Shown: positions 38,300-51,756, counted from the stretch's first letter. The stretch is 64,000 bases of DNA from Bimuria novae-zelandiae CBS 107.79 (GCA_010015655.1 ML976732.1:91562-155561), one strand, 5' to 3'. Notes: a model not told the origin generated them from the letters alone. Numbers and translations: made by a program.

Positions 38300-41200
38300 T
38301 AATATAGCTTAGTAAACTTCTCCTAATAGTCTAATATAGTAGCTTAGTTAAGGTTCCTACGAGGTTCCTAAGTTTTTTAAGAGTAGTTTTCCTACTATAC
38401 TAGGTATTCTACCCTCTTACCTTTACGGGACTAGCGTTCTTTACATATATTTGTGAACTAAATAACTTATGTATATCCCCCTCTGCCACTAGAGGTAAGC
38501 TATCTCCTATATACCCAGGCGCAAACATCCTAAATAACTGGCAAACAGCAAACAAAAGGAAAATAAGCCATCAGCTCGGTGGCAAACATCAAAAACAAAC
38601 AAAAGGAAAACAAGCCATCAGCTTAGTGGCAAACATTAAACCTTACAATATTAACTATACTATACTTTTTTTCCCCTTTTTCTATTATAATTGCTTCGGG
38701 CTGGGCGTCATTAGTGGTTTAGCTAGGGAGAGGGTTTAACAAGGCTAACTTTAGCCTGTTTACGTAAAACCTTAGGTGTATGTTTAGCGGGACGTCTAGT
38801 TCTACTACGTAAGAGTTTATTACTTTTCTTATAGTAAACTTTCTTTACTTCTAGTCGAGCTTCTTGCTTAGACGTTAGTTTTAGAAATAGTCCTTATACT
38901 TTAGCCACACTTTATTTCCTTTCTTTAAGATTAGAGCGTTCTTACGTTAACGGTTTGCTAGGCGCTCTTATTCTTATTAGGCTATTACTATTTTTGCCTA
39001 GGCGAAGTTAAAACCCTCCTTATACTTTTTTATTATTGCCTTCGCGGCCTTCTTTACGTTAGTTCTAAGCTCTAAGGCTAATCTCCGTGCCCCGAAGTTC
39101 TTAACTAGTTTAACGTTCTAGCTATAGGATAGGAAAAATAGTCTAACTCTTATTAATATAGCTTCTCGCCCTTTAATAGCTATCTAGGCTATAGGAAGCT
39201 ACTTTATCTAATTATCCTATTACTAGTTATAGTACGCCCAGAGGTAGGCTTTAAGGACAGAGTTTATTTATTCTGTCTACCCGTTCGTCTCCGGGTGCTT
39301 TGCTATAGACAGTCTTCGGTTAATACCTGCTTATTTACAGAGTGTAGTCTAAAATTCGCTCACGAATTGTCCCCCGCGGTCTAATGTAATAGAGGAGGGA
39401 AAGAAGTAGTCTACTACCTAGTATTAAAGGAACGCTATCGTGACCGTAGGTATATTAAAATTTAGAAAACTAATAAACTTAGGGTCCTTACTAAGTCTAT
39501 TTATAATTACTATAATATTCGTGCAGCCATCGCTCTCGGATAGGGTAGTAATAAAGTCTATTGTAATATCCTTCTATTCTTGTTCAGGTAGTAGTAAGGG
39601 CTTTAGCAGGCCCTGTTTTGCTTCTCTCTATAGTTTGGTTCTTCTATAGACATCACAGTTCTTGATGTACTGCCTCACTTGGTTAGACATCCCTGGGAAG
39701 AAGTAGTCTCGAGCGAGGATCTTATAGGTGTTTTCTTGTCCTAAGTGTCTTAAAGCTAGGGAACTATGCGCGACCGCTATTAGCTTCGTCTATAGAGGTT
39801 CCAATTCTGGTACCTATCGTCTTGACCTGTAGCGTAGGTACCCTTGGTCATCTATACTACATTCCGAGATACTAATAGATAACTTCCACCTAGATTCGAA
39901 CTTCCTAAGCCCGTTCTTAATATAGGCTTTTATCTTACTATACGCACTGTCTTTATCGCGTTCTGCCTCTTACTATATAGTGTTAAAGTCTGGTTCGCGT
40001 CGCTTGGCAGGGCTATCGCCTTCTTAAAGGGTTAATGTGGGTGGTTTAGGGCGTGTTAGGTGAGCGAGCACTAGGTCCTTGTTTATTTTAGTATAATTAG
40101 GTTCCTCTATAGTGGTGGGTGTTTAGGGGACGAAAAAATTTAAGCTATTTCTCTTAGTAGTCTCCTAAAGAAGCGTAAAGTGCCTTAACTTTAATTTATT
40201 ATTTTTGCTATCCTTTAGCAGGTCTTAGTCCCTCTAGGAGAGGGCGTTCGCCCTAGAGTTTACTAACCCTAGTCTATATATAAACGTTATATTAATATAG
40301 CTAAGTATGTCTACCTACTAAACGTATCGTTCGTCCAACCTTCGTTTAGTAGCGAAATACGTAAGGTTCTTATAATTAGTGTAGGCCGTGAGGTGCTTTA
40401 CTACTTAATATATATAGTTCTATTTATCTATGTATTTAATAACTATAAGTATTTCTTTATCGTAGATAGCGTAGTTGCATTCTGCCAGGCTATTCTTCGC
40501 TAAGAAGTAAGCTACTAGGCGTAGAATCCCGTTGTTATCGTACTGGGAGAAGCATCCCCTAGTCGACTAGCCAGAGGCGTCTGCTTCTAGTACTGATTCT
40601 TGTTTAGGGTCGAAGTGGGCCAGCGCGGGATCCGTATTGAACGCTATCTTTAGGAAGTTAAATGCGTGCTACTACTCTTGTCCCTAAATAAATTCTGCTC
40701 CTTTACTAGTAAGCTTTATAAGGGGGCTTACTATGCTAGAAAAGTCTTGTATAAATCTCTAATAGAAGTTCGCGAAGCCTATAAAGCTCTAGACTCCCTT
40801 TACTAAAGTTAGTAGCTCTTATTCCTAAATTGCTTAGACTTTATCTAGGTCTATGCTTACGCCCTTATCAACTTCTATAATAAATCTAAGGTACTTAGTC
40901 TTTTTAACGTAGAACCTAGATTTTTTAATATCTAAGTATAGTCCTGTGGCCCCTAACTTCTAGATTATAGTACGTACTTTCTCTTTGTGGTCTTTTTGGC
41001 TGCCACTAGAGAAGATAAGAACGTTGTCTATATACACTAAGTAGTAGTCGTCAAGGTGCTCCCTTAGCACCTAGTTAATATACTACTAGAACGTACTTGG
41101 CGCGTTAGCTAGGCCGAAAGGAACTACTAGCTACTTATAGAGACTAAATTAGGTTCTAAACGCTGTCTTTTATTCCTCGCCTTTCGCTATCTAAAGCTTA

Positions 41201-42350
41201 TAGAAGGCTTAGATTACATTAAGTTTACTAAACTATTTAGCCTTCGCGAGGAGCTAAAGAGTCTTACTAATTAATAGTAGAGGGTACTAGTCCTTCTTTA
41301 AAATAGCGTTTAGGGCTTAATAATTAACGCAGAAGCGTAGTCCTCCGCTAGGTTTCTTAGTAAATAATACTAGGGCGGCGGCGCTGGACTTACTTACCTA
41401 AATAAAGCCTTTATTTAAGTATTTAGTAAGCTTTTTCTAAAGGACGAGCAACTCTTCGCGAGACATATTAAATAGAGGGCTATAGGGGATCTCTAGGGTC
41501 TTGCTATCTTTTTCCACGAGAAGGATAAAAAGATCCACTCTAGGTCTACGGTGCAGGGGGAGCTTGTCAGCTTGTTTCCTATAAAAGATACGCTATAAGT
41601 CCTTAAAAGCTTTAGGTAGTAACTCCCGTAGGTTTACCTTTAGCTTACGGGTTAACGCCTTCTGTATGTCCTTTATTAATATAGAAAACACCTTAGCCCT
41701 GTTTCTTAGGCGTTAATTACCCTAATCGAGGGCTATAAAGGCTACGGCCGATACCCCTTAGGGCTTTATTAATAGTTTCTTGCCTTCTTAGTTACGGATA
41801 CAGGTGCCCGAACTTCTAATCTAGATTAATTTCTTCGCTAGGGCCAGTTTAACCCTATTCTTCTTTATCTAGGTTAGGCCAAGGATTAGGTTATACGACC
41901 CGTTGTTAGGTAAGACGTATAGCTATATTAATTCTACATAGCTATTAATATTTATTTCTAGTTAGACTACTTCGCGTACGAAGAGTCGCATGCCTCTAAT
42001 ACTAATAACCTCTTATAGATAGGGTAGGTTCTTACGCTGTAGGTAGGCTTTTATTATAAGTTTTTTTAATATAAATTTAAAGGTTAAATAACCTAAATTA
42101 ATTATTGTCGATGCAAACACAATATTATTAATAAGTAAGTGTACTGTTACTAGTGTTAAGTCTGGCTATAGCTTTTAAAAGTTATTAAAACTTATCTTTT
42201 GCCCTTTTCTTACTTTTACCTCCTAGCGGCGACTGTTGCTAAGAGGACCTAGTTTTCCGAATTAGTGGAGGCTATATTAAACTCTTTATTAGAAGATCCC
42301 TTAGTAGTGGGTGTAGTGGCGCGAACTTGTGCTAGCTTTATTGCAGGTAA
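38300..42350 (-). pseudogene. pol of Gypsy A2
   Basis: On the minus strand the order is protease ('SYNLILGL' near 41880), RT (about 40900-41600; 'LREHLDDYYLVYIDNVLIFS' near 41000-41065), RNase H (about 40300-40640; 'VLEADASG'), and integrase (about 38900-39700; 'DIIIDFITTL', 'AGINRRLSIAKHPETNGQTE'). The chromodomain end is split by a solo LTR at 38452-38647. The RT catalytic Asp pair is displaced relative to the usual YLDD, reading 'VYIDN'. TAA/TAG stops occur throughout. Confidence 0.82.
38452..38647. repeat. Solo LTR inside Gypsy A2
   Basis: This 196-bp insert is absent from copy A1. It begins TG and ends CA, with a perfect 5-bp TSD ATATT (38447-38451, 38648-38652), so it is a solo LTR or a very small LTR-derived element. 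It holds two copies of a ~40-bp unit containing 'caaaaggaaaayaagccatc' and 'gtggcaaacat'. It keeps CA and TG dinucleotides, so it is not RIPed. No related full element is in the window. Confidence 0.88.
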
Positions 42351-42359
42351 AAGTTTATA

Positions 42360-43720
42360 CTACTTTACGCGATGTCCCGTATCTCTATAATAAAAATAGG
42401 AACTATTCTTCTTACGGGTTTCTATTACCTTGCGCGACACCTACGTGGCTCGTTTCTAGGTGTTGCTAGACCTGTGTCCTATAGCTCTATTTATTACTTA
42501 GTGTCTTTCGTCTTGGCTTCGTCGGCCAGACACCCTTTCAGGGTTAGCTCGGGTAGGTTCCTAATCTATTTCGTCTGGCGTCCTGTTCTTGGCAGAAAAC
42601 TTTAGTAGCCGTAATATGTTTTAGAAGAGGTTTTCTTTAATCTTATTAACTCTCTTTTAGACCCCTTGCAGGTCCTAATCGTTATCTATATTTACTATAA
42701 CTATTTAGTCCCGTAAGTCCTCGCGGAGGCTCTAAAGGTATAGGTTCTTTAGGATCTCCTAACTATGCTCCTTAGCTTCTATAGCACAGTTATTAAAGTT
42801 AAGGTTAAAGTTATAAAGCTTCTAGTTCCCTTATTGCATTATAAGTAAGTAGTTACGCGCGATTTCTTTTGCTAGGTGGTTATAGAAGTTACAGTCTAGT
42901 AGCTTCTAGAGGTTAGCTTCGGTGCACCCTAGGTGGTGGTCTAGGTATATAATTCCCACCGTCGCTGCACGTCCTGTTAATTAACTAATAATATATCTAG
43001 GTATATTTCCAAGGTAGTCCCTATCCTCTAGGAGCTTATATCGCATTACTATTTTAAAGTGGCGGTAATCCCGTCGTTCGCTGTTAAAGTAGGCTAGGTT
43101 AAGGATCTTAGGGCGGCGGCTTCTTTCTTAGTTTAAGATAAGCTTTACTATTAATCTCTTTAGTAGCTCTATCTATTAGTTTACTTCTAATAGCTAATTC
43201 GTACCTCCCGTCTTTTAGGAGTATTATTATATTATTAGAGGTTCTTAGCGCTCCCTTACTATTTCTTTAGTTAGTCTTCTTACTTCTTGCGGCAGAGTCT
43301 AAAGGGTGTCTTAGAGGTTAACGAGTGCTTTAATCTTGCTTAGGAATTGCTGTATTTTGTTCTCGTTAACTCCTAATACCTAGAGTTTAGTTATAAACAG
43401 GAAGGCTATCCTTTCGTTTCTCTAGCTATTACTTTTTTATAAGCTAATAGCTCGCTGCGTATAATTATTTGCGCTAAGACGCGGACTTTTAGCGAAAGGT
43501 CTTATTCTTGTTTCTATAACTTCTTTACTTGGCAAAGATAGTCTTACTAGCGTTAAGTATCCGTTAGGACTCTTTCTTAATTGCTCGCTAGGAAGGGTTC
43601 TGTCTCTTTGCAGGTCCAGGCGTCGCCTTTATAGTATTTATCTACGTAAGTCCTTTAACTTCGTGTGCTGCTTCGCAGCTTTAGTCTATAGTTATGTTAA
43701 AATTTACTTATCCCGCGACG
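42360..43720 (-). pseudogene. gag of Gypsy A2
   Basis: Minus-strand gag has 'AAHEVKGLT' and 'KDTPGPAKRQNPS'-like N-terminal blocks near 43600-43680. It ends in a knuckle relic 'YFYYRDTGHRVK' (about 42370-42410), with Cys changed to Tyr. The plus-strand open frame at 42372-42605 is its shadow. Confidence 0.7.
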
Positions 43721-43741
43721 GGTAGAAGTAATTAAATTTAA

Positions 43742-43902
43742 TATAAGGGGCTAGGTGCTTAAGGAGCTAAAGGTGCTAGAAGAATACTTATAAATTTAAT
43801 AAAGAGTCCGAAGTTAAGCTTTGGGCGTTGAACTTATATATCTGGGGTTCGCATAACTAAGGGTTAAGGATCCGAGGCAACAACTGGGCGTAGCCCATTA
43901 CA
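43742..43902 (-). repeat. 5' LTR of Gypsy A2 (right side)
   Basis: 161 bp, aligned end to end with 36207-36367, and more RIP-damaged at its inner (left) side. Confidence 0.93.
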
Positions 43903-43907
43903 ACATG

Positions 43908-44681
43908 CTTTATTTATAAGTAGCCTAAGTACTAATTAACTTAATACTTAAAGAAGGAGCGTATAGAGCATCGCTAACGCTATAACTAATACGCTTAAGA
44001 TAATTCTAATACCCTAAGCTATAAAGTGTTTCTTGCTAGCTATAAAGGCATAGAGCTTAAAGATAGCAACGGTAGCAATAATAATACTAGTAATAATAAT
44101 ATTAAAGCGTATTTTACTAACTAAGTCTACTTAACTATATTTTATAATAAGATTAATAGCGACGCTATTATCTCTAGCCTTAATAACGCTGCCGCACTTT
44201 ATATAATTATAAGTAATAATTCTTACATCTCTAGCAAAGTAAATAAAGATACTTAACTCTTCTTATTTAATTTACGCTACGGCGTAGACATCTTTTAAGG
44301 TATTATGCCTAACACTAGTGTAGCTAGTGTTTTAACTACTAGTAAGATAACTACTAGTAAGATATAAGTAAAGGCGCTATAGCTTATCTAGCTATCTATA
44401 GTTATTAATAAGTCTACTATAAGACGTTGTTAAATCTAATTTAGAGATAATCTAGAGTGTTTCTCTCTAAGCAACGTTAATGTTAGCACGCTATTTAGTA
44501 TAATTACCTTTATAGTAATACTAACTAACACACTATTTCTGCTCTACTTAAAAGATATAGATTATTATAGTATCTTCTTTAATAACGTCGACAACGTGCT
44601 TATTTAAGGTAGCAAAGAATTCCTAATTATCTATAAATAGGGACATCCATAGCTTCTACTTAATAAATAAGAGACTATTGT
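43908..44681 (+). pseudogene. Copia E protease and pre-integrase region
   Basis: After the A2 insertion the frame resumes in a zinc-knuckle-like region, followed by a retropepsin-like segment. Near 44540-44660 it reads 'LFLLYLKDIDYYSIFFNNVD' and 'FLIIYKYRDIHSFYL', which corresponds to the 'L.DMD..G.YFNN..D' GAG-pre-integrase block of fungal Copia elements. B3 interrupts it at 44682. Confidence 0.65.
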
Positions 44682-45115
44682 TGTTACGACCACGAACCCC
44701 ACAAGGATGAAGAAGCCAGACAATTACGCAAAGAGAGTAATTGTTGACAAAGTAGCAGAGTTAACGGGACCTAACGGGGCGCGGGGCAGCTTAGTTAGCA
44801 GTCACGTAACGAAGTCCCGCATAAAGGGAAGTCCCATGGGACTACAGGGCCTTGGCGGGACTACGAAGAAGGAATAGGCTAGTATATAGTGTGGCGACTT
44901 TCCTATTGTTGTTTCCTTCCTCGTAGTCAACTTATATATCTTCTGTGCGAGTACGTTCTCCTATACAGACTAATAGTTATCTTATTTATTATAAGATTAG
45001 ATTGTCTAGCCGCGCTAAGTGTCGCATTAACTTATACTACTAAATAATCTATAAAGCACCACGATACCTTACCGCCCTAACCTAGATTAAAATAAGGTGT
45101 GAGAGCCTTATAACA
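44682..45115 (+). repeat. 5' LTR of Gypsy B3
   Basis: 434 bp. It lacks 18 bp found in the 3' LTR, apparently lost between two copies of 'ggacta'. Confidence 0.93.
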
Positions 45116-45136
45116 CTTTAACTACCCTACGGTATA

Positions 45137-47090
45137 ATGGCAGGACCTAGTTCGACCACCGCAGCTCCGGCACCTAAGGAAAAGACCCTAGAAGAGATAG
45201 TTATCGAATAAGCGGCTTAGATAGCCCAGTTACAGGAAATTATTAACTAGATAAGCGAAAAGATAAGCTAATAGGAAAATGCGAAACATTAACTAAAGGT
45301 CCTAAAGCCCGAACCCTATTTAGGAAAGGGTCACCCAGGAACGTTCCTAATCTAGATAGAACTATTTATCTATTACAACCCAGGAAAGTTTAATATAGAA
45401 CAAGATAAGATCCTAGTTACTTATATAAACATGCAAGACAAGGCAGCCGCGTAGGCTAGACTAATAATTAATAATTTCCTCGAGAATGGCAAATTAGAGG
45501 ATTGTAGTTTAGACGCTACTAAAGACGCCTTTAAGGACTAGGAGTCTTTTTATAAGGCCGTGAAAGGAATATTTAGCACTATTAATAAAGGATATTAAGC
45601 CAAAATACGCCTCTAGCGCCTACGTTAGGAGAAATCGGCGGTACTCTATACACTAGAGTTCAAACAGATTATGGCAGAACTCGAAGGATGGGGAGAAGCC
45701 CCACTTATAATTACCTACTATAACGGACTAAAAGAATCGGTTAAAGACAAATTAGTCCACCAAGGAAAAGTAGACGACCTAGAAGAACTTATTAATAATG
45801 TAATTAAAGTAGACAATTGCCTGTACGAATGCAAGCTAGAAAAATAGCATAGTACTAGGCTATTCACTAGAAAAGAGAATCGATCCAGGCCCGCAGGAAG
45901 AGACCAGGACGGAGATATTATTATAACTAATAAAGCCTAATAGTACAAAAAGAAGAACAGCAAGGGAAAATAGCTATATAGACTAAAGAAGAGTTATTAG
46001 GGCAAGAATAGTATCTCGCAAGAAGAGCAAGAACGGAGGTTTAAAGATAAAGCCTACCTCTAATATAGTAAGCTAGGCCACTTTGCTAAAGACTGCAACG
46101 ATTAGAAGACTAAGATTAATACGACTAACCTCCTATAAGTGGCTATGGCCACCCTTACGCTAGCAGAAGCCAACGGAGTAGATCTTACGCAGGAGATCCT
46201 AGAGCTAATAAAAGAGGAAGAGGAACAAAAGACCCTTCTTAAGTACTAGATCTTTTAAAGACTAGCTAATAACACCTGCTAGATGTGTAGTAGTGCGCTA
46301 TATTAATTGTCTTAGTGTGAGGCAAAAGTAATCGTCTAAGGGGCACACGCATAGGACGCCTACTAGCTAGCGGAGAAACTATAGGGGCGCCTAAAATAAT
46401 ACCTACGCCAGATCACGATACAGGAACGACATAAATACGCCAAATAGTGGCAATGCACGCGTAAAGGATACCGACAATACTCTAAGGCTAGAGTTAGGGC
46501 CTCCTATTTTCTAGGAGGTTTAGAATACTATAGGCTAAAGCAGAGCTAGTGTAGCGTGCCTAATAATTACCACGAGCACTTTCTAGCTTATTAGGCTAAG
46601 CACTATAAATAGAATGATTAGCATTAATGTTTTGACATTACTTATAAGCTACATAGGCAGTAGAAGTTCGAAATAGGCTAGTTTCCTTAGGGCTTAGACC
46701 CCCGCGACACTAGCACGATAATAAGGAATACGTAGCTAGGAAGAGACACAGACCACTTATTAATTAGGTAAAAATAATATAACCTATAGTGCTTCGCACA
46801 CCTAAGCCTGCAGGAAGAGGCAGCCTCCTTAGATAGCTATCTAGGGCATAATATATTAGCCTAGAACGAATGCCTTACTCCAAATTGCCCGCAACATGGG
46901 AATTAAGGAGTATATAAATCTAATAGGATTAGAGAGACTTACGCCCTGTATTAATAGCAATATAAGTAGCACCAAATTAAGGAAGTCTCTAAGCTATCTA
47001 AGGTCTAGGACTAGATTAAGGAAGCCGACGCCGGTTGGCCTAAAACCTTAGATAAAGGGTCCAATAATTTAAAAAACTAGATTATTACTA
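45137..47090 (+). pseudogene. gag and Cys/His-rich linker of Gypsy B3
   Basis: ATG at 45137 (MAGPSSTT) is 21 bp after the LTR, as in B2. The knuckle relic 'GHFAKDCN' lies near 46078-46105. The linker at about 46270-47080 keeps 'WQCTRKG' and 'NECLTPNCPQHG', matching B2, so this extra region belongs to the family rather than to one copy. Stops are TAG/TAA. Confidence 0.75.
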
Positions 47091-47139
47091 GGCAATAAGC
47101 CACACTAGTAATAGTGCGATTATTATGGCTTATTAAGTG

Positions 47140-50100
47140 GACACTCGCCGAGTCGAGAAGCGCTTAATTAAAGATATTATAGTATATAGATATCGTGTTA
47201 TAGCACTAATTAACCTAGGGGCAGACGCATGTCTAATCGCCCCGCAAGTGGTTAAGAAGTATAATATGCTATATCGTAATAAGAAAACACCGCTATAAAT
47301 AGGACTCGTGAACGGGACCTAATTATAAGGATATAGTAATAGTTAGCTACGCCTCGAGACGGCGCCAGTATAAGTTAACATAGAAGGCCTAGAGAGCTAA
47401 CACGTCTTCACCATCGCGGAGATGGGAGACATCGAAGCCATCGTTAGATACAAATGGCTAGAACAACATAATCTATAGATAAACTGGATTAAACAAACAA
47501 TCCTTCCCTGGGACCCACTAGCGAAGGCTTAGGCAAGCCCTAGTGGGAGGAAAACTCCCTAACCTTAGGCGAGAAAAAGGAGTCAACTATCTAGGATACA
47601 AGAAATATTAGTATGCAAGATAGACAGGATCTTAAAGTAATACCTAAGGTAGGTGCACTATATATAGGTCCGGGAGACTAAGATAGTCCTAGACAACCCT
47701 GGTCTACTAGAAGAATATAAGGAATTCGTAAATCTATTTAAGGAACACGACGAGACTATCCTACCTAAACACAAGGAGTGGGATCACGAGATACCACTAG
47801 TAGAGGGAGCTAAGCTATGGCTAAAACGCCTAAGGCCCCTCACCTACAAATAAGAAAAAGAGTTAAAAGAGCTAATATAGAAGAATCTACGCTTAGGGAA
47901 ATAGCGGCCTAGTTAGAGTCCTGTAGCCTTTCCTATACTCTTTGTTCGTAAAAAAGACGGCAAGCTGCGACTCTGTGTAGATTATAGACAGCTAAACGCC
48001 GTGACGATTAAGAATTACTACTTATTACTACTAATAACAGAGCTTATGGATAGACTCCAAGGAGCCAAATACTTCACGAAATTCAACGTCTGGGATAGAT
48101 TCCACAGGATTCGAATTGCAAAAGGGTACGAGTGGAAAACGGCGTTCTGCACACGATATGGCCTTTTCGAGTACACAGTTATGCCTATAGGGCTAACCAA
48201 CGCACTAGTAACCTTCTAGGAGTTAATAAATTAAGTACTATATAAATACTTAGACGTATTCTGCACGGCGTACCTCGACAATATCTTAATATACTCACAC
48301 GGAACCTTAGAAGAGCACAAAGAACATGTACGCAAAGTACTATAGAAGTTATAAGAGTATTAATTACTCCTATACCCTAAGAAGTGCGAGTTCCATGTCA
48401 CTAAGACGGAATATTTGGGATTTGTGATATCCTAAGAAGGTGTTAAGATGGACCCGAAGAAGATCGCGATAATAGAAGAATAGCTACTACTATAATTAGT
48501 AAAAGATATCTAGTCTTTCTTAGGCTTCACCAACTTCTATCGCAAATTTATTAGGAACTACTTAAAGATAACCGCTCCGTTAACGGAACTTATAAAGATA
48601 GAGAAATAGCGACCTCTGTAAAAGGCAGAAATAGCGGCTTTTAAGTAGCTTAAACGCCTATTCCTAACAGCACCCCTACTATAAATATACGACCTAGAGC
48701 GGCGACATCGCATCTACACGGATGCATTAGACTATGCGCTAGGGGCCGTATTATTATAAGAGTGCAATAATAGTAAATAGAAACCCGTCTTCTATTACGC
48801 ACGCAAGCTCTTAGGAGCAGAACTAAATTATAAGATTTATAATAAGAAGTTACTCGCAATTATTAACTATTTTAAGTAATAAGAAGCGCAGCTTAAAGGA
48901 GTAAAGCACTAAATAAAGATCTTTTTAAATTACCTTAACCTTACGCGCTTTACAACCACAAAGAAGCTTAATTAATAATAGGCTAAATAATTAGAATAGA
49001 TAGCGGAATTTAGCTTCCGTTTTACCTATTTACCTAGCAACTTAAACGCCGTAACAGACGCGCTTAGCAGGCGTTTAGATCTTATAAAAGAAAATAATAA
49101 TAATAACTATATTACAATCTTAACCTACGCGAAGGATAGAACCCTTCGCTATAACAAGACATAGCTTACGCTAGTACTAAAAGCACGGCGCGCGAATCTC
49201 ACCTATTATAGGCTAGTTATAAAAGAGATACAGGATTATAATAAGCTTAAGGACGAGGATTGCCAAGCGTATAATCTCTACTAAGCTACGAAATTAATAG
49301 CACGGGACTATTAAAACCGTATCTAAATTAGCGAGCAGATGGCTCCGCTGCTAATTAAAAAACTACACAAAGATAAGGATTAGGGATACCTAGGGATCGC
49401 TAAAATAACACGTCAAATCGCGAATAAATATACCATCCATAGGCTACGCTAGGCAGTATAGAAGGTTTTAGGCAACTGTTTAGCCTGTTATAAGAATAAG
49501 CCTAAGAGATATAAGCCCTATGGCCTCTTATAGCTACTACAGCCACCCCTAAGACCATAGTTAAGCGTGACTATGGACTTTATCGTAAAGCTACTAGCAT
49601 TACTAGCACTAGGGAACAAGGATTTCTATAACTTAATCTTAGTTATAATCTATTAACTTACCAAGGAGTCGAGGTTTGTGCCAATTAGGGAAGCTATATT
49701 AATAGAAGAACTAGCCTATATAGTGGAACAAGAACTAATATTACAGGTTAGACAACTTAACAAGTTTATTATAGACAGGGCCAAGATATTCACATCATTA
49801 TACTAGACCACGTTTATAGCTAAATTAGGGATTAAGTATAAGCTCACGACGAGCTTCTATCCTAAAATAAATAGCCAAACTAAGCGAATAAACTAAACGT
49901 TAGAACAGTATCTCTAGATGTATATAAATAAGTTTTAAGACAACTAGGTTAAGCTATTGCCAACGGCCTAGCTAGCATACAATAGCGCAAGATCGGCGAC
50001 TACGGGGTACTCGCCATATTACGCCAACCATGGATGTGAGCCAACAACTTACCAGGATCCATTAGACATCCAGAGCATTGCGAAGAACGTAGCTAACAAG

Positions 50101-50640
50101 GCTAAACTTATACAGGACCTATATAAAACACTACACGAGAACATCGCGCGACGTAATAAATAAATAGCGCGATAAGCAAATATGAAAAGGATTATAAGAC
50201 TAATCTTTAAAAAGGGGGATAGAGTCCTCCTCTCGCGAAAAAATCTTAAAACAATAAGGCTAAGTAAAAAACTAGATAACCTTTAAAAGGGACGATTTAA
50301 AATCTAAGAGGTTATAGGACTAGTTAATTTTAAACTATAGCTACCTATAAATACACGGATCCACCCGGTCTTCCATAAGTTATTATTAGAACTAGCACTA
50401 CCAGACGCCGAACTAGAAACTTAGCTCGAACTTAAAAATAAGGAGTACGAGGTTAAAGCTATTAGGGACCTACAAAAAATTAGGCGTTAGTATAAGTATC
50501 TAGTAAAGTAGGAAGGATGGCTAGAGAACCATAATACGTAGGAACTAGTATAAAACCTCACGAACTATAAGACAGCGCTAGAGAGGTTCTACGAGGAATA
50601 TCTAGAGGCGCCACGACCGGATTAGAAAGGAACTTAGAAA
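47140..50640 (+). pseudogene. pol of Gypsy B3
   Basis: The protease lies at about 47200-47460. RT lies at about 47820-48560. An open 72-codon piece (48001-48219) reads '[20 protein letters not shown]' and '[12 protein letters not shown]', and the active site '[17 protein letters not shown]' follows at about 48269-48320 (the family has YLDD). RNase H lies at about 48690-49090, integrase at about 49350-50130 and chromodomain at about 50430-50590. The apparent minus-strand frame 48650-48859 is a shadow. Confidence 0.85.
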
Positions 50641-50719
50641 AGTTAAAGGATATAGAAGGATTAAAAGGAATAAACAAGTTAGCCTATAACTAGCCTAAGT
50701 TAGCCTATAGAGGTGCATG

Positions 50720-51151
50720 TAGTAATAGTTCGCGAAAGCTAGTACCCTTTAAATTCTCCTCTTATTACTCTAACGCCTTAATTATATTAGCAACGCGTAA
50801 GTCGTGTTAGGTATAGTTATACTTCTTCTTTTCTATTTCTGCTAACTCTTGCTTAAGACGCGCGGTCTTAAGAGTAGTTTAAGCTTAACGCTCTTTTACT
50901 TAAAGAAGGGCGAGACGCTTTTCGCGCTTCTTTTTCTAAATACGCTCCTAATCCTTCTTAGGAATCTATAGACTATATTTAGCATAGGTAGTAAGATAGC
51001 CTGTATACTGCCTAGAGGTAGTGTTAATAAAACACTATAACTTCTTCTTCTAATAACGCTTATAACTAGACGCTATCTCTAGGCCCCGAGCTTTTACCTT
51101 TTGCGCACGAGCACGACGGGTCGCTAGGGATAAATAGAGGGTTCTTAGCAT
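50720..51151 (-). pseudogene. Antisense Cys/coiled-coil reading frame in Gypsy B3
   Basis: ATG at 51151 (MLRTLYLSLATRRARA) opens a frame homologous to 28775-29222, with the same 'GLEIASSYKRY' block. Two cysteines of the cluster are changed to tyrosine by RIP-type mutation. A Glu/Lys/Leu-rich tail follows. Conservation of start, frame and position in three copies argues for a real gene of the B family. Confidence 0.5.
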
Positions 51152-51299
51152 AGTTAGTAAGGCGAGGGGAATTAAGGAGAGGCTACGGCCTGCCTTAAGA
51201 CGCGGGGGGACGTACTTTTATAGTAATTAGCACTAACGCGCCGACGGCATAGCACAGCGAAGTAAGGTATTAGGATAATAACTTTAAAGAGGGGGATAG

Positions 51300-51751
51300 T
51301 GTTACGACCACGAACCCTATAAGGATAAAGAAGCTAGATAATTACGCTAAGAAAGTAATTATTAATAAAGTAGCAGAGTTAACGGGACCTAACGGGGCGC
51401 GGGGCAGCTTAGTTAGTAGTTACGTGACAAAGTCCCGCATAAAGGGAAGTCCTATAGGACTATCGTAGTCCCTGGGACTACAGGGCCTTGGCGGGACTAC
51501 GAAGAAGGAATAGGCTAGTATATAGTGTGGCGACTTTCCTATTATTATTTCCTTCCTCGTAGTTAACTTATATATCTTCTGTGCGAGTACGTTCTCCTAT
51601 ACAGACTAATAGTTATCTTATTTATTATAAGATTAGATTATCTAGCCGCGCTAAGTGTCGCATCAACTTGTACCACTAAATAATCCGTGAAGCACCACGA
51701 TACCTTACCGCCCTAACCCGGATCGGAACAAGGTGTGAGAGCCTCATAACA
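51300..51751 (+). repeat. 3' LTR of Gypsy B3
   Basis: 452 bp; differs from the 5' LTR by an extra 18 bp and by RIP-type transitions. Its right end is well preserved. Confidence 0.93.
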
Positions 51752-51756
51752 ATTGT

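Larger units (their letters stand above)
36207..43902 (-). mobile_element. Gypsy chromovirus A2 (nested in Copia E)
   Basis: Two 161-bp LTRs (36207-36367, 43742-43902) are flanked by the perfect TSD ACATG (36202-36206, 43903-43907). A purine tract on the minus strand next to the left LTR, and pol motifs on the minus strand, fix the orientation. Length is 7696 bp, or 7495 bp without the solo LTR at 38452-38647. It is less RIP-damaged than copy A1. Confidence 0.95.
44682..51751 (+). mobile_element. Gypsy chromovirus B3 (nested in Copia E)
   Basis: The LTRs are 434 bp (44682-45115) and 452 bp (51300-51751); the difference is one 18-bp deletion. A perfect TSD ATTGT (44677-44681, 51752-51756) flanks it. 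Length is 7070 bp. It is the copy with the longest open remnant in the whole repeat block (RT, 48001-48219). Its internal layout is the same as B2. Confidence 0.95.
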
